A DNA stretch of 64,000 bases from Proteiniphilum sp. UBA4977 (GCA_002398565.1 DGZP01000018.1:28439-92438), one strand, 5' to 3'. Counted from the first letter of the stretch, positions 8,364-17,655 are shown. Numbers and translations are program-made. Notes: generated from the sequence alone by a model not told the origin.

Positions 8364-10391
8364 TTACAATATTCTTTTTACCTGTTCATATACATTTCTT
8401 CCCGTATACCCCAGTTTCTCGTCGAGTACATTATAGGGTGCCGAAAATCCGAAGGAGTTCATTCCCCATACCTCTCCATCGGCACCTACAAGTCCCTCAA
8501 GTGTTACAGGTAAACCGGCAGTCATTCCGAATTTTCTTTTTCCTTTTGGCAATACATATTCTTGGTAATCTGCTGTTTGACTACGAAATAGCCCTTCGGA
8601 AGGAACGGAAACGATGCGTATTTTCACCCCTTCAGCCTTTAGTAAATCCGCGCCTTCCACAAGTGTGGCTACTTCCGATCCTGAAGCCAGTAGAATCACA
8701 TCGTAATCTTCTTCATCCTGTACAATATAAGCACCCCTGCTAGCCTGAAGTGCCTCTTTGAAGCGTGACTCCCTGGCAGGGAGATCTTTTATGTTCTGGC
8801 GGGAAAGGATAAGACCCGTGGGGGTATTCTTATTCTCAAACGCCATTTTCCATGCGACGGTCGTTTCGTTCGCGTCAGCCGGGCGAAGCACAAGCATGGA
8901 GTTTTGTCCATGATGGTTTTGTAGTTTTTCCAGCAGACGGATCTGAGCTTCCTGCTCAACCGGTTGATGAGTGGGTCCATCCTCACCCACACGAAATGCA
9001 TCGTGTGTCCATATAAAAATAACCGGTGTTTCCATTAAGGCCGCCACACGAATGGATGGTTTCATGTAGTCGGAAAATGCGAAAAAGGTACCGCATGCAG
9101 GAATTACACCACCGTGCAAACTCATACCGATACAAAGACACGACATGGTAAATTCAGAAACACCTGTCTGCAGAAAGGCACCTGAGAAATCATCCCTTGC
9201 AAAGGCTTTTGTATATTTCAAAAAGCCATCAGTCTTGTCGGAATTGGAAAGGTCGGCCGAAGCAACCACCATGTTTTCCACCTGCTGTGCCAGTACACCC
9301 AACACTGTGGCGGAAGCTGCGCGAGTGGCGATTCCCGGTTTTTGCTGAATGACGCTCCAATCGATCTCCGGGAGTTCATGAGAGAACCATTTCATTTTCT
9401 TTGCAGCCAACTCCGGATTTACACTCTCCCACTCTCTTTCCTTTGCTTTTTTTACAGATACCATTTCCTTCAGTTCCAGCATACGTTTTTCATAGAGTTG
9501 CTTCACTTCGGGGAAGATTACAAAAGGATTTGCAGGATCACCACCCAGGTTCTTGATCGTTTGATCAAAATCGGCTCCGGCAGCACTCAGTGGTTGTCCA
9601 TGGGTGGAAACCTGACATTCGAATGATGAGCAGTCAGCTGCCAGTGCACCACGTCCCATGATCGTATTACCGATGATCAGGGTGGGTTTCTCTTTTTCGG
9701 CTTTGGCTTCTGTAAGAGCCCTGCGTATCTCATCCACATTGTTGCCATCTATGGTAATCACTTTCCACTTCCAGGCCTCATATTTCTTCGCCACATCTTC
9801 ACTTGTCACTTCGGAGGTGGTTGTCGACAGCTGTATTGCGTTGGAGTCGTAGAACATGATCAGATTGCTCAAACCGAGGTGCCCGGCAATTCTTCCTACT
9901 CCCTGCGATATTTCTTCCTGAATACCTCCATCCGAAATAAAGCTGTAAATGGTATGATCCATCACATCATTCCCGAGTCGCGCCTGTAGGAATTTGGCAG
10001 CAATAGCTGCACCGGCAGCAAAGGCATGTCCCTGTCCCAGCGGGCCGGAAGTATTCTCTATTCCCCGGCTCAGATCTTTTTCCGGATGTCCCGGCGTGGG
10101 ACTGCCCCACTGCCGGAATTCCTTTAATTCATCCAATGAAAATTTTCCGCTTAAACAAAGCACCGAGTAGAGCATGGCAGACATGTGACCGGGGTCAAGG
10201 AAGAAACGGTCTCTCGACGCCCATGTGGGGTCCTCAGGATCATATTCCAGAAATTCTGAAAATAAGACATTGATAAAATCCGCTCCCCCCATTGCACCTC
10301 CCGGGTGTCCGGATTTTGCACGTTCCACCATCGAAGCCGAAAATATGCGGATATTATCGGCTGCTTTGTTCATAATTACTTTTTCATTCAT
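8364..10391 (-). CDS. tkt: Transketolase
   Basis: 675-residue thiamine-diphosphate enzyme of the pentose phosphate pathway. Family features in order are SGHPGGAMGGAD near the N-terminus, the GPLGQGHAFAAGAA segment, a diphosphate/metal motif beginning SDGGIQEE (the usual form is GDGxxxEG, so this is slightly divergent), the pyrimidine-domain histidines (THDAFRVGEDGPTHQPVEQ) and the C-terminal transketolase domain. It is the first gene of a tkt-rpiB-S41 peptidase unit. An exact -7 element lies about 45 bp upstream. It is divergent from the plus-strand RNA methyltransferase gene, with about 230 bp between the two starts. Confidence 0.96.
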   Translation of the reverse strand: MNEKVIMNKAADNIRIFSASMVERAKSGHPGGAMGGADFINVLFSEFLEYDPEDPTWASRDRFFLDPGHMSAMLYSVLCLSGKFSLDELKEFRQWGSPTPGHPEKDLSRGIENTSGPLGQGHAFAAGAAIAAKFLQARLGNDVMDHTIYSFISDGGIQEEISQGVGRIAGHLGLSNLIMFYDSNAIQLSTTTSEVTSEDVAKKYEAWKWKVITIDGNNVDEIRRALTEAKAEKEKPTLIIGNTIMGRGALAADCSSFECQVSTHGQPLSAAGADFDQTIKNLGGDPANPFVIFPEVKQLYEKRMLELKEMVSVKKAKEREWESVNPELAAKKMKWFSHELPEIDWSVIQQKPGIATRAASATVLGVLAQQVENMVVASADLSNSDKTDGFLKYTKAFARDDFSGAFLQTGVSEFTMSCLCIGMSLHGGVIPACGTFFAFSDYMKPSIRVAALMETPVIFIWTHDAFRVGEDGPTHQPVEQEAQIRLLEKLQNHHGQNSMLVLRPADANETTVAWKMAFENKNTPTGLILSRQNIKDLPARESRFKEALQASRGAYIVQDEEDYDVILLASGSEVATLVEGADLLKAEGVKIRIVSVPSEGLFRSQTADYQEYVLPKGKRKFGMTAGLPVTLEGLVGADGEVWGMNSFGFSAPYNVLDEKLGYTGRNVYEQVKRIL

Positions 10392-10436
10392 AGATTATTA
10401 ATTCTGTCATCGGTTATCGATGTAAACTGATAACCG

Positions 10437-10444
10437 CAAAGATA
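10437..10444 (-). promoter_or_regulatory. Candidate Bacteroidetes -7 element for transketolase
   Basis: Read on the minus strand this is TATCTTTG, an exact match to the Bacteroidota -7 consensus TAnnTTTG, about 45 bp upstream of the tkt start. No TTTG -33 element is found at the usual 19-21 bp spacing, so support is partial. The same octamer precedes tRNA-His nearby. Confidence 0.4.
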
Positions 10445-10625
10445 ACTATTTTTTGAAATTATCACCCTTACAAGAATGATATGTTTGCACAATTTAATGA
10501 CAACGAACCTTCATTCTCTTTCTTTCAATGCATCTGGTGCAAAATGTTACAATTAAATTGCTACTTTTACAGGAAAAAGTAACGCACGATGCCGAATTAT
10601 GCGTGAAGTGCAACTAACAAACACT

Positions 10626-11381
10626 ATGAGTTTAAGCAACAACAAAATAAAATATATCCGGTCCCTCAAAGAAAAAAAGTTCCGTGATGAGCACCACACC
10701 TTTGTGGCTGAAGGTATAAAACTGGTATTCGATTTACTGGAAACCTGCCGTTGTCAGTTCCTGGCGGCAACTCCGGAGATACTGGCTACGTATCCTGAGA
10801 TAAGGGCTGAAGAGATTGTGGAAGCAAATATAAGTGAACTGAAGAAAGCAACTTTGCTGACCACATGCCCACCGGTTATCGCTGTTTTTCACCAACCGGA
10901 AAACAAGCTGGAGGAAATTATATTAAAGGATAAATTAACACTTGTCCTCGACGGAGTCCAGGATCCCGGCAATGTGGGTACGATCGTACGCATTGCCGAC
11001 TGGTTTGGCATCGGTCACATTGTCTGTTCACCGGACACCGCCGATCTTTTTAATCCCAAAACGGTACAGGCAACGATGGGTGCTATTGCCCGTGTAAGAG
11101 TCAGTTATACAGACATTGCCTTTTTTTTAACAAAAAACAGTCACCTGCCCGTTTATGGTACGTTTTTGGACGGCGAAAATATATACACAAAGGAGTTGTC
11201 AACAGAGGGGCTGATCGTGATGGGCAGTGAAGGGAAAGGTATCAGGCCGGAGACGGCCAAACGTATCGGCCGGAAACTTTTCATACCCAATTTTCCACTG
11301 AACCGTACAACTTCCGAATCATTGAATGTGGCAGCAGCCACAGCAATTATCTGTTCCGAATTCCGCAGAAGAACTTTTTAA
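10626..11381 (+). CDS. TrmH/SpoU family (SPOUT) RNA 2'-O-methyltransferase
   Basis: Predicted 251-residue enzyme methylating a ribose 2'-OH in rRNA or tRNA with S-adenosylmethionine. The N-terminal substrate-binding domain begins KIKYIRSLKEKKFRDE and contains the FVAEGIKLV segment. The C-terminal SPOUT knot shows the three signatures LDGVQDPGNVGTIVRIAD, VMGSEGKGI and IPNFPLNRTTSESLNVAAA. I prefer the second ATG (10626) over 10599, because relatives begin at about this point. The exact RNA target cannot be decided from sequence. It stands alone on the plus strand, facing the tRNA-His gene. Confidence 0.9.
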   Translation: MSLSNNKIKYIRSLKEKKFRDEHHTFVAEGIKLVFDLLETCRCQFLAATPEILATYPEIRAEEIVEANISELKKATLLTTCPPVIAVFHQPENKLEEIILKDKLTLVLDGVQDPGNVGTIVRIADWFGIGHIVCSPDTADLFNPKTVQATMGAIARVRVSYTDIAFFLTKNSHLPVYGTFLDGENIYTKELSTEGLIVMGSEGKGIRPETAKRIGRKLFIPNFPLNRTTSESLNVAAATAIICSEFRRRTF

Positions 11382-11400
11382 TACTGATTTCCGGAAAGGC

Positions 11401-11432
11401 AAAAAAAATCACGTATTGAAGAAATACGTGAT
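11401..11432 (-). terminator. Intrinsic terminator downstream of tRNA-His
   Basis: A perfect 10-bp stem (11408-11417 with 11423-11432) around a 5-nt loop is followed, on the minus strand, by an unbroken run of at least seven T. This is a textbook rho-independent terminator for the minus-strand tRNA-His transcript. The stem also lies just past the 3' end of the plus-strand methyltransferase gene, but without a T run in that direction. Confidence 0.85.
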
Positions 11433-11461
11433 CACCTAAAACAAATCTAAAGAGAATAAAC

Positions 11462-11480
11462 ATCTCATAAATAATGAGAT
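11462..11480 (-). other. Small stem-loop just 3' of tRNA-His
   Basis: A 7-bp perfect inverted repeat (atctcat / atgagat, 5-nt loop) lies directly downstream of the tRNA 3' end and upstream of the terminator. It may guide 3' processing of the precursor. That role is inference. Confidence 0.4.
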
Positions 11481-11483
11481 ATG

Positions 11484-11558
<75 letters not shown>

Positions 11559-11574
11559 GTATTGTAATCGGGTG

Positions 11575-11582
11575 CAAAGATA
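11575..11582 (-). promoter_or_regulatory. Candidate -7 element for tRNA-His
   Basis: On the minus strand this is TATCTTTG, matching TAnnTTTG, 17 bp upstream of the mature tRNA 5' end. A TTTG lies further upstream (11606-11609) with a 23-bp spacer, slightly longer than the usual 19-21. Confidence 0.5.
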
Positions 11583-11664
11583 GTTTTTTTTTATCATTTT
11601 CCACCCAAATAAGCCTGTTTTTTTTAAAAAAATATTTTGAAGGCTTTCATGCATAAAAAAATTG

Positions 11665-11672
11665 TACATTTG
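11665..11672 (+). promoter_or_regulatory. Candidate -7 element for the DUF151-rsmE gene group
   Basis: TACATTTG fits TAnnTTTG exactly, 26 bp before the ATG at 11699. A TTTG is present at 11636-11639, but the 25-bp spacing is longer than usual. Confidence 0.4.
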
Positions 11673-11698
11673 AGGTAATATAGATAAAAAAACAGATC

Positions 11699-12298
11699 AT
11701 GGGTACTAAAAGAATCAAACTATCCATCCTGGGAATCTCCTTTAGTCAGGTACAGGCAGGGGCATACGCGCTCATCTTCGCCGAAGATACAGGCATACGC
11801 CGGCTTCCCATTGTCATCGGGACTCCCGAGGCACAGTCCATCGCCATTGTGATGGAAGGTATCACACCTCCAAGGCCGCTTTCACATGACCTGATCTGTT
11901 CCATCTGGGAACAACTGGGTATAGAGCTGGTTGAAGTATTGATTTATAAATTTGAGGATGGCGCTTTTTTTGCCGAACTCTTATTACGTCAAAACGACAA
12001 CGAATACCGTATCGACTCCCGCACTTCCGATGCAGTAGCACTGGCGATACGTACTCATTCACCCATATACACCACGGAAGAGATTATGCAAAATATGGCC
12101 ATCGTCTTCGATGAACAATCGCCCTCCGGTTCTCCCGAACCGTTTATTCCGGATGAAGGGGTACAATCGGAAGAAGAACTGTCTGATATTCATCTCGACA
12201 CGCTGAAACATCGCCTGAAAGATGCCGTGAATGAGGAGAATTACGAGCTGGCAACCCGTTTACGTGATGAAATCAACCGTAGAGAAAATAAATTCTGA
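11699..12298 (+). CDS. Bifunctional nuclease-domain (DUF151) protein with C-terminal UvrB/UvrC motif
   Basis: 199 residues. Residues about 1-135 form the BFN/DUF151 domain (GTPEAQSIAIVMEG and the IDSRTSDAVALAIR signature). The last 40 residues (DTLKHRLKDAVNEENYELA onward, ending RLRDEINRREN) match the UvrB/UvrC-interaction helical hairpin. This two-part architecture is common in Bacteroidota. Plant and bacterial DUF151 members have been reported to have nuclease activity, but the physiological role is unclear. It opens a plus-strand run with rsmE (8 bp downstream), an M81 peptidase and nth. Confidence 0.88.
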   Translation: MGTKRIKLSILGISFSQVQAGAYALIFAEDTGIRRLPIVIGTPEAQSIAIVMEGITPPRPLSHDLICSIWEQLGIELVEVLIYKFEDGAFFAELLLRQNDNEYRIDSRTSDAVALAIRTHSPIYTTEEIMQNMAIVFDEQSPSGSPEPFIPDEGVQSEEELSDIHLDTLKHRLKDAVNEENYELATRLRDEINRRENKF

Positions 12299-12306
12299 AA
12301 GAGAAT

Positions 12307-13014
12307 ATGTTGAATACGCTCTTCTTCTGCCCTGCTATTGCAACACTTCCGCAACTACCTCCCCAGGAGTCCCAACATTGCGTGAAGGTCCTTCGGATGC
12401 GTGAAGGTGATAAATTGACCGTCACCGACGGACAGGGATTTCTCTATGAATGTACGCTCATGGAAGCACACCCGAAACATTGTATCGTGAGCATTGAACA
12501 TAGGACTGAGATGGCTAAAAACCGGGATTTCCTGCTTCAGATAGGTTTTGCACCCACCAAACAGATGGATCGGAACGAATGGTTTGTGGAAAAAGCCGTC
12601 GAAATAGGTATTGATCGGTTTACTCCTCTTTTGAGCTGTTACTCCGAACGGAAGGAACTGAAAAAAGAGCGCCTGGAAAAGATTGCCGTATCGGCCATGA
12701 AACAGTCTCAACAGGCTTTTCTTCCAATTATTGACGAGCTGACCCGCTTTTCTGATTTTATAACCCGTCCCTTTGAAGGGAGAAAATTTATAGCCCACTG
12801 CCATAATCTTCCGAAAAAGCCGCTTGCCCAAACATACAGAAAGGGTGAAAATGTGCTGATCCTGATAGGTCCGGAAGGTGATTTTGGCGAAGAAGAGGTC
12901 GGCAGTGCCATTGCAAACGGATTTGAGTCTGTGAGTCTTGGGGAAACAAGACTTCGTACCGAGACTGCCTGTCTTGTAGCCACACATACAATTCATGTCC
13001 TCAACAACCAGTAA
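12307..13014 (+). CDS. rsmE: 16S rRNA (uracil-1498-N3)-methyltransferase RsmE
   Basis: 235-residue SPOUT methyltransferase of the RsmE family, which modifies U1498 in the 16S rRNA decoding region. An N-terminal PUA-like part (HCVKVLRMREGDKLTVTDGQG) precedes the knot with AFAPTKQMDR-like substrate residues (seen as GFAPTKQMDRNEWFVEKAVEIG), the SAM motif LIGPEGDFGEEEV, and the C-terminal LGETRLRTETACL. All are diagnostic. It is closely spaced after the DUF151 gene. The following gene's longer reading frame overlaps its end, but I place that start downstream of the stop. Confidence 0.95.
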   Translation: MLNTLFFCPAIATLPQLPPQESQHCVKVLRMREGDKLTVTDGQGFLYECTLMEAHPKHCIVSIEHRTEMAKNRDFLLQIGFAPTKQMDRNEWFVEKAVEIGIDRFTPLLSCYSERKELKKERLEKIAVSAMKQSQQAFLPIIDELTRFSDFITRPFEGRKFIAHCHNLPKKPLAQTYRKGENVLILIGPEGDFGEEEVGSAIANGFESVSLGETRLRTETACLVATHTIHVLNNQ

Positions 13015-13027
13015 TAAAACCGGTGTG

Positions 13028-14566
13028 ATGAAAAGAAATTACTTACTCCTCCTCTCAATGCTTCTTTGCATGGGTTGTAACAAAAGTGTCCAAAAGAATT
13101 TGCCGCGCGTTGCCATCGCTGGTATTGCCATTGAGTCGAGCACCTTCTCTCCGGCTATATCCCATGAGGAGGCTTTCCGGTCGCGTACAGGAGAAGAAGT
13201 TTTCACTTATTACCCATTTTTTGCAGCCGATTCAGGCATTGTCAACCGTGCCGTCTGGCTTCCCACCCTGCGCGGGCATGCCATGCCAGGCGGGATTGTC
13301 ACACGTGAAGCATATGAGTCGCTCGTGGCAAAAAAACTTGATATGCTAAAGGAAACACTGCCGCTTGACGGACTTTTCTTTGATATTCACGGAGCGATGA
13401 GCGTGCAGGGCCTCGACGATCCCGAAGGTGATTTTCTGATTCGTATTCGTGAGGTAGTTGGCAATCATGTACTGATATCCACTTCGATGGATCTCCATGG
13501 CAGTGTATCACCCCGGCTTGCACAGAACAGCGACCTGATTACATGCTACAGGCTGGCACCGCATGAAGATGCCATTGAATCGAAAAAACGGGCGGTAATT
13601 AATCTATTGAGCCGCCTGGAAAATGGCAAGGGGAAACCGGCGTATAAAGCCTGGATTCCTGTTCCTATCCTTCTTCCCGGTGAAAAAACAAGTACCCGCA
13701 TTGAACCGGGAAAAAGTCTATATGCAGGTATCCCTGGCGTCCTGGATGGAGACAACGTGATTGATGCTGCCATCTGGATGTCCTATCCCTGGGCCGACGA
13801 ACCACGGAACCACGGTGTAGTGATGGCCTATGGTGACGATAAGGAAGCAGTGGCAAAAGCGGCAGAGAAGTTGGCACGTCATTTTTGGAATGTTCGGAAG
13901 GATTTCGGATTTGTGGCTCCCACCACATATCTGGATGAAGCACTGGAGAAAGCGTTGGTCAGTAAAAACAAGCCTTTTATTATCAGCGACATGGGTGACA
14001 ACCCCACCGCCGGTGGTGCCGGTGATGTAACCTGGACACTGCAGGAGTTATTTAAACATTCCGCCTTGCAAAAAAGTGGCAAGACAGTCATCTATGCCTC
14101 TATTCCCGGTGCTGACTTTGTTGAGAAGGCAATTGAAGCCGGTATAGGCGCAGAGGTGGAAGGCACTGCCGGTGCAGAAGTGGACAACCGTTTTGCACCT
14201 CCCATTCAGTTGAAGGGAATCGTTACGGCAGTAAAAGAAGATAGCACCAACAATGAAGTGGTGGTGAAGAGTGGGAATATCTACACCATTGTCACCGAAA
14301 AAAGGAATGCTTACCATTACGAGAAGCAGTTCACCGATCTGGGACTGAATCCGCGGGAAGCTGACATTCTTGTGGTTAAGATCGGGTACCTGGTGCCCGA
14401 ATTATATGATATGCGGGGAGACTGGCTTATGGCACTCACCCCTGGCGGTGTGGATCAGGACCTGCTAAGGCTCCCGTATAACCGCATAATGCGTCCCATC
14501 TTCCCTCTCGATTCCGACATGGAAGATCCGAACCTGAGTGCGCGCTTCATACCTCTTTTAAAATAA
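13028..14566 (+). CDS. M81 family metallopeptidase (microcystinase C/MlrC-like) lipoprotein
   Basis: 512-residue predicted lipoprotein (signal MKRNYLLLLSMLLCMGC, lipobox cysteine at about residue 17). The N-terminal M81 domain shows IAIESSTFSP, FDIHGAMSVQG and SMDLHGSVSP, the segments holding the metal-binding Asp/His residues. A C-terminal MlrC-type domain follows from about residue 310 (SDMGDNPTAGGAGD). Family members hydrolyse small peptides or related amides, best known from microcystin breakdown. The natural substrate here is unknown. The start at 13028 is chosen because it opens directly into the signal peptide and avoids the overlap with rsmE. It abuts nth by 1 bp. Confidence 0.87.
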   Translation: MKRNYLLLLSMLLCMGCNKSVQKNLPRVAIAGIAIESSTFSPAISHEEAFRSRTGEEVFTYYPFFAADSGIVNRAVWLPTLRGHAMPGGIVTREAYESLVAKKLDMLKETLPLDGLFFDIHGAMSVQGLDDPEGDFLIRIREVVGNHVLISTSMDLHGSVSPRLAQNSDLITCYRLAPHEDAIESKKRAVINLLSRLENGKGKPAYKAWIPVPILLPGEKTSTRIEPGKSLYAGIPGVLDGDNVIDAAIWMSYPWADEPRNHGVVMAYGDDKEAVAKAAEKLARHFWNVRKDFGFVAPTTYLDEALEKALVSKNKPFIISDMGDNPTAGGAGDVTWTLQELFKHSALQKSGKTVIYASIPGADFVEKAIEAGIGAEVEGTAGAEVDNRFAPPIQLKGIVTAVKEDSTNNEVVVKSGNIYTIVTEKRNAYHYEKQFTDLGLNPREADILVVKIGYLVPELYDMRGDWLMALTPGGVDQDLLRLPYNRIMRPIFPLDSDMEDPNLSARFIPLLK

Positions 14567-14567
14567 T

Positions 14568-15215
14568 ATGACAAAAAAAGAACGTTACAAAAAAACTCTC
14601 GACTGGTTTAGGGTTAACGCAGAATCGGCAGAGACAGAGTTGCATTATGCAAACAATTATCAATTGCTTGTGGCCGTGATCTTATCCGCTCAATGTACCG
14701 ACAAGCGGGTGAACATGACCACACCTGCACTCTTTGAAACCTATCCCACGCCGGAGGTGATGGCTGCTGCAACCCCGGAAGCGGTCTACGGATATATCCG
14801 ATCCTGCTCCTACCCCAACAGCAAGGCAAAAAATCTGGTCGGCATGGCCCGGAAACTGGTTTCCGATTTTGCGGGTCAAGTCCCTACAGATATTGACTCT
14901 TTACTCACCCTCCCCGGAGTGGGCCGCAAAACGGCCAATGTAATGCTGGCTGTAGCCTTCGACATGCCGGCGATGCCGGTAGACACGCATGTGTTCCGTG
15001 TAGCCAATCGCATCGGTCTGACTGACAATTCCAAAACACCACTTGAGACCGAGCGCGAACTGGTAAAATATATTCCTCGGGAGTTGCTCTCAAAAGCGCA
15101 TCACTGGCTCATTTTACATGGCCGCTATATCTGCGTGGCGCGGAAACCCAAATGCGAAATCTGCGGACTCAGGGATTGGTGCAGGTATTATGCGAAAAAT
15201 ATTATAAAATCATGA
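14568..15215 (+). CDS. nth: Endonuclease III
   Basis: 215-residue DNA glycosylase/AP lyase of base-excision repair. The helix-hairpin-helix LPGVGRKTANVML contains the catalytic lysine, and VDTHVFRVANRIG carries the catalytic aspartate. The C-terminal [4Fe-4S] loop has the exact C-x6-C-x2-C-x5-C spacing (CVARKPKCEICGLRDWC). Only one base separates its ATG from the stop of the M81 gene. It ends convergently with the NIPSNAP gene, 17 bp away. Confidence 0.95.
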   Translation: MTKKERYKKTLDWFRVNAESAETELHYANNYQLLVAVILSAQCTDKRVNMTTPALFETYPTPEVMAAATPEAVYGYIRSCSYPNSKAKNLVGMARKLVSDFAGQVPTDIDSLLTLPGVGRKTANVMLAVAFDMPAMPVDTHVFRVANRIGLTDNSKTPLETERELVKYIPRELLSKAHHWLILHGRYICVARKPKCEICGLRDWCRYYAKNIIKS

Positions 15216-15232
15216 TACCAGCTTTCCTGTTA

Positions 15233-16021
15233 TCAAAAATCTGAATATTCTGCTGGACGAAGAAATGTGATTACACTGCGTGAAACATTGTTTTTGTATT
15301 CCTGACGTGAAGAAAGGTCTTTCCAGTCAGGATCTATCCTGAATGAGGCCCAATGTGCATCTCTGTCTGCCTTATTTTCAAATGTTGTCATATACATCAG
15401 ATTAGGCATTTGTGATCCCGCAATCACTTCACTGTAAAATACTGCATTGAAGTTCAATTTAGTAAAAATATCAATTTCACCACCTTCATTGAACATATGC
15501 ACTTTGTTACGGAATAGGCTTTCGCTTGCACTTTCATAACTCCTCAACTCATATACACGTTGATTTTTTGGGGAAGCAAGCTTAGGCAACTTCATGACAG
15601 GAGAAAAGGCAAAAGCCTTAAGTAAAATCGTTTCCATGCGCATGTAGGCAGGGGAATTATACTTTACATCCAGGTATTCTTTGCCGGCCAATTTAAATTT
15701 TTCATTCTTGAGCAGTTTTCCGTTAATTTTATCAGTCATGCTCAACGTTTTTATCGGAATAAAAACATAGAGGGTCTTATTCTCAGAGGTATCGTTTGCA
15801 ATTGATTTAAAGACTCCTACAGATTTTATACCCATGTCGTGCAAGGCCGGAATAAGTGCACTCTGAAAATAATTATCCAGTATTTTTTCCTGACTGACTG
15901 TATTGTAATGGTACACGGTAAGCTGGTAGAACTCCTGTTTCTCCTTTTTTGGTTTTGACCAGAGCAACTGTGGAGTGATCAATAAGGCCATCACGATGGT
16001 AAGTAAAGTTTTTGTTTTCAT
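15233..16021 (-). CDS. Exported NIPSNAP-family protein
   Basis: About 262 residues with a Sec signal (MKTKTLLTIVMALLITPQ, cleavage near LWS-KP). Two NIPSNAP-type ferredoxin-like repeats are visible: FYQLTVYHYNTVSQEK in the first half and RVYELRSYES in the second, with a C-terminal AHWASFRIDPDWKDL element. The biochemical role of the family is not settled, and secreted bacterial copies are often found near sugar-modifying enzymes. I choose the ATG at 16021 because the longer frame (16084) would place 21 polar residues before the signal peptide. No operon partner is evident, and the gene faces nth. Confidence 0.85.
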   Translation of the reverse strand: MKTKTLLTIVMALLITPQLLWSKPKKEKQEFYQLTVYHYNTVSQEKILDNYFQSALIPALHDMGIKSVGVFKSIANDTSENKTLYVFIPIKTLSMTDKINGKLLKNEKFKLAGKEYLDVKYNSPAYMRMETILLKAFAFSPVMKLPKLASPKNQRVYELRSYESASESLFRNKVHMFNEGGEIDIFTKLNFNAVFYSEVIAGSQMPNLMYMTTFENKADRDAHWASFRIDPDWKDLSSRQEYKNNVSRSVITFLRPAEYSDF

Positions 16022-16196
16022 GCAATTATTGTTTATTATTGTATTTGTGTTTAATCGACTTATCACTCGAAAAAGATATTTCACTCAGACAAATTTAAAT
16101 AAAAGTTTATATATTTAAAACCGGATAATCATTATAAAATAATCCTCCAACTCGCTGCTCATTTCTTTTCTTCATGATCAGTTTTTTAATGGGTTA

Positions 16197-16242
16197 GAAA
16201 AGTAAAAGAGGATGAATCACATACAGGGCGCCTCATCCTCTT
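16197..16242 (-). terminator. Intrinsic terminator after the galM unit
   Basis: A perfect 10-bp inverted repeat (16206-16215 with 16233-16242) is followed on the minus strand by TTTTACTTTTC. It lies just beyond the small membrane-protein gene, so it probably ends the aldose 1-epimerase transcript and marks the left border of the polysaccharide locus. Confidence 0.75.
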
Positions 16243-16264
16243 CGTAAGACATTACAGATGGCTG

Positions 16265-16480
16265 TTATCCGGCCGTTGGAAATGCTTTTTGCTTGTTCAT
16301 TACCAGGTAAATGATTGGCAGTAAGCCAATGGTATTGAAAATAGCCAGACAGACAAACCAGGCCAGATGATTGTTTCGGGCTGCCTTCCAGAGTGCAATC
16401 AGCTTCATCACCGAATCGAACAAGGCCAGTATGATGATCACTATGATCAGCCAGACAGGAAGATGGGACAAGCTTTCCAT
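16265..16480 (-). CDS. Small two-helix membrane protein (DUF5652-like)
   Basis: 71 residues from the ATG at 16480 (a TTG at 16492 is an alternative). Two hydrophobic helices (LPVWLIIVIIILALFDSVM and WFVCLAIFNTIGLLPIIYL) flank a basic loop with LWKAARNNHLAW. The pattern resembles small phospholipase-D-nuclease-N-like or DUF5652 membrane proteins. No function can be assigned. It follows the aldose 1-epimerase by 26 bp and precedes a terminator. Confidence 0.7.
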   Translation of the reverse strand: MESLSHLPVWLIIVIIILALFDSVMKLIALWKAARNNHLAWFVCLAIFNTIGLLPIIYLVMNKQKAFPTAG

Positions 16481-16506
16481 ACTCTTAATCAATTCAGGAA
16501 TGATGG

Positions 16507-17655
16507 TTACTTCACCGAAAACTTGTATATACAGCGACTGGTATACTTTTCTCCTGGCTTCAGATAGGGTGATGGCCAGTCGGGCTTGTTAGGAGAATCG
16601 GGATATTTCTGTGTCTCCAGACAGATAGCATTGCGTTTGGCATACACCGCACCATTCTTTCCGGTTACGGTGCCATCGAGGAAGTTACCGGTATAAACCT
16701 GCACGCCCGGTTCATCTGTATAGACGTCCAGAACGATACCCGTTGCGGGAGAATAAACCGTAGCCGCCACCTGCGTCACGTCTCCCCGGGTATTCAGTAC
16801 CCAGTTGTGATCATAACCATCTCCGTTTTTCAGCTGTGCATAGTCGTAGTTGTCAATCCTTGCGCCAATGGCTGCAGGTGTTCTGAAGTCCATCGGCGTA
16901 CCTTCTACCGGGCTGATCTCACCTGTAGTCATGAAGGTGTCGTCCACCGGCGTGAACGCATCAGCATAAATTGTGAGCGAATCGTTTAGGATGGTGTTGT
17001 TGCCGTCGCCGCTCAGGTTGAAGTAGGAATGGTTAGTCAGGTTCACTACAGTCTCCTTGTCGGTTGTGGCTTCATACTGCAGATCAATGGCGTTGTCATC
17101 GGTCAATGTCATGGTTACCTTTACGTCGAGATTACCGGGAAAGTTTGCTTCACCATCTTTCGAGAGACAAGTAAACACCACGGTTTGGTCATTAATCTGC
17201 TCTGCATTAAAAACTTTCTTGTCGAACCCTTTCGGACCACCGTGCAGAGTATGACCAAAGTTATTTTTCGGCAGTTGATATTCCACACCCTCCACGGTAA
17301 TCTTCCCGTTGGCAATCCGGTTACCGTAACGGCCAATGGTTGCTCCGAAGTTATTATTCACGTTCACGTAGTCATCGATCTTATCAAATCCGAGCACCAC
17401 ATCTTTCATATTACCTTCTCTGTCGGGGACCATCACAGACACAATGCGTCCTCCATAGTTGGTCAGTGTTACCTCTACGCCATTGGCATTCGTCAGTACA
17501 TACAGATTGGTGGAATCTCCGTTAACCACTGATTGAAAATTGCTTTTTTTCAGTCCCGAGAGGGTTGCCTGCTCCGCGGGAGCCTCTTTTTGTTTGTTGA
17601 CACAACCCGCCATGGCAATGACTGCCAGTAACAGGAACAATTGATTCAGTCTCAT
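16507..17655 (-). CDS. galM: Aldose 1-epimerase (mutarotase) lipoprotein
   Basis: 382 residues, signal and lipobox LAVIAMAGC, so it acts in the envelope. It interconverts alpha and beta anomers of galactose, glucose or other aldoses released from glycans. Catalytic signatures are GHTLHGGPKGFDKKVF, the proton-donor histidine in NLTNHSYFNLSGDG, the DVYTDEPGVQVYTGN segment, and the C-terminal catalytic glutamate in ICLETQKYPDSPNKP. It lies downstream of the GH2-GH43 pair and plausibly belongs functionally to the polysaccharide locus, although a 164-bp gap with a weak hairpin separates it from GH43. Confidence 0.92.
   Translation of the reverse strand: MRLNQLFLLLAVIAMAGCVNKQKEAPAEQATLSGLKKSNFQSVVNGDSTNLYVLTNANGVEVTLTNYGGRIVSVMVPDREGNMKDVVLGFDKIDDYVNVNNNFGATIGRYGNRIANGKITVEGVEYQLPKNNFGHTLHGGPKGFDKKVFNAEQINDQTVVFTCLSKDGEANFPGNLDVKVTMTLTDDNAIDLQYEATTDKETVVNLTNHSYFNLSGDGNNTILNDSLTIYADAFTPVDDTFMTTGEISPVEGTPMDFRTPAAIGARIDNYDYAQLKNGDGYDHNWVLNTRGDVTQVAATVYSPATGIVLDVYTDEPGVQVYTGNFLDGTVTGKNGAVYAKRNAICLETQKYPDSPNKPDWPSPYLKPGEKYTSRCIYKFSVK

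Noticed and set aside
12355..12996. 213-codon open frame on the minus strand
   Set aside because: It is antisense to rsmE, which is certain. No recognisable domain.
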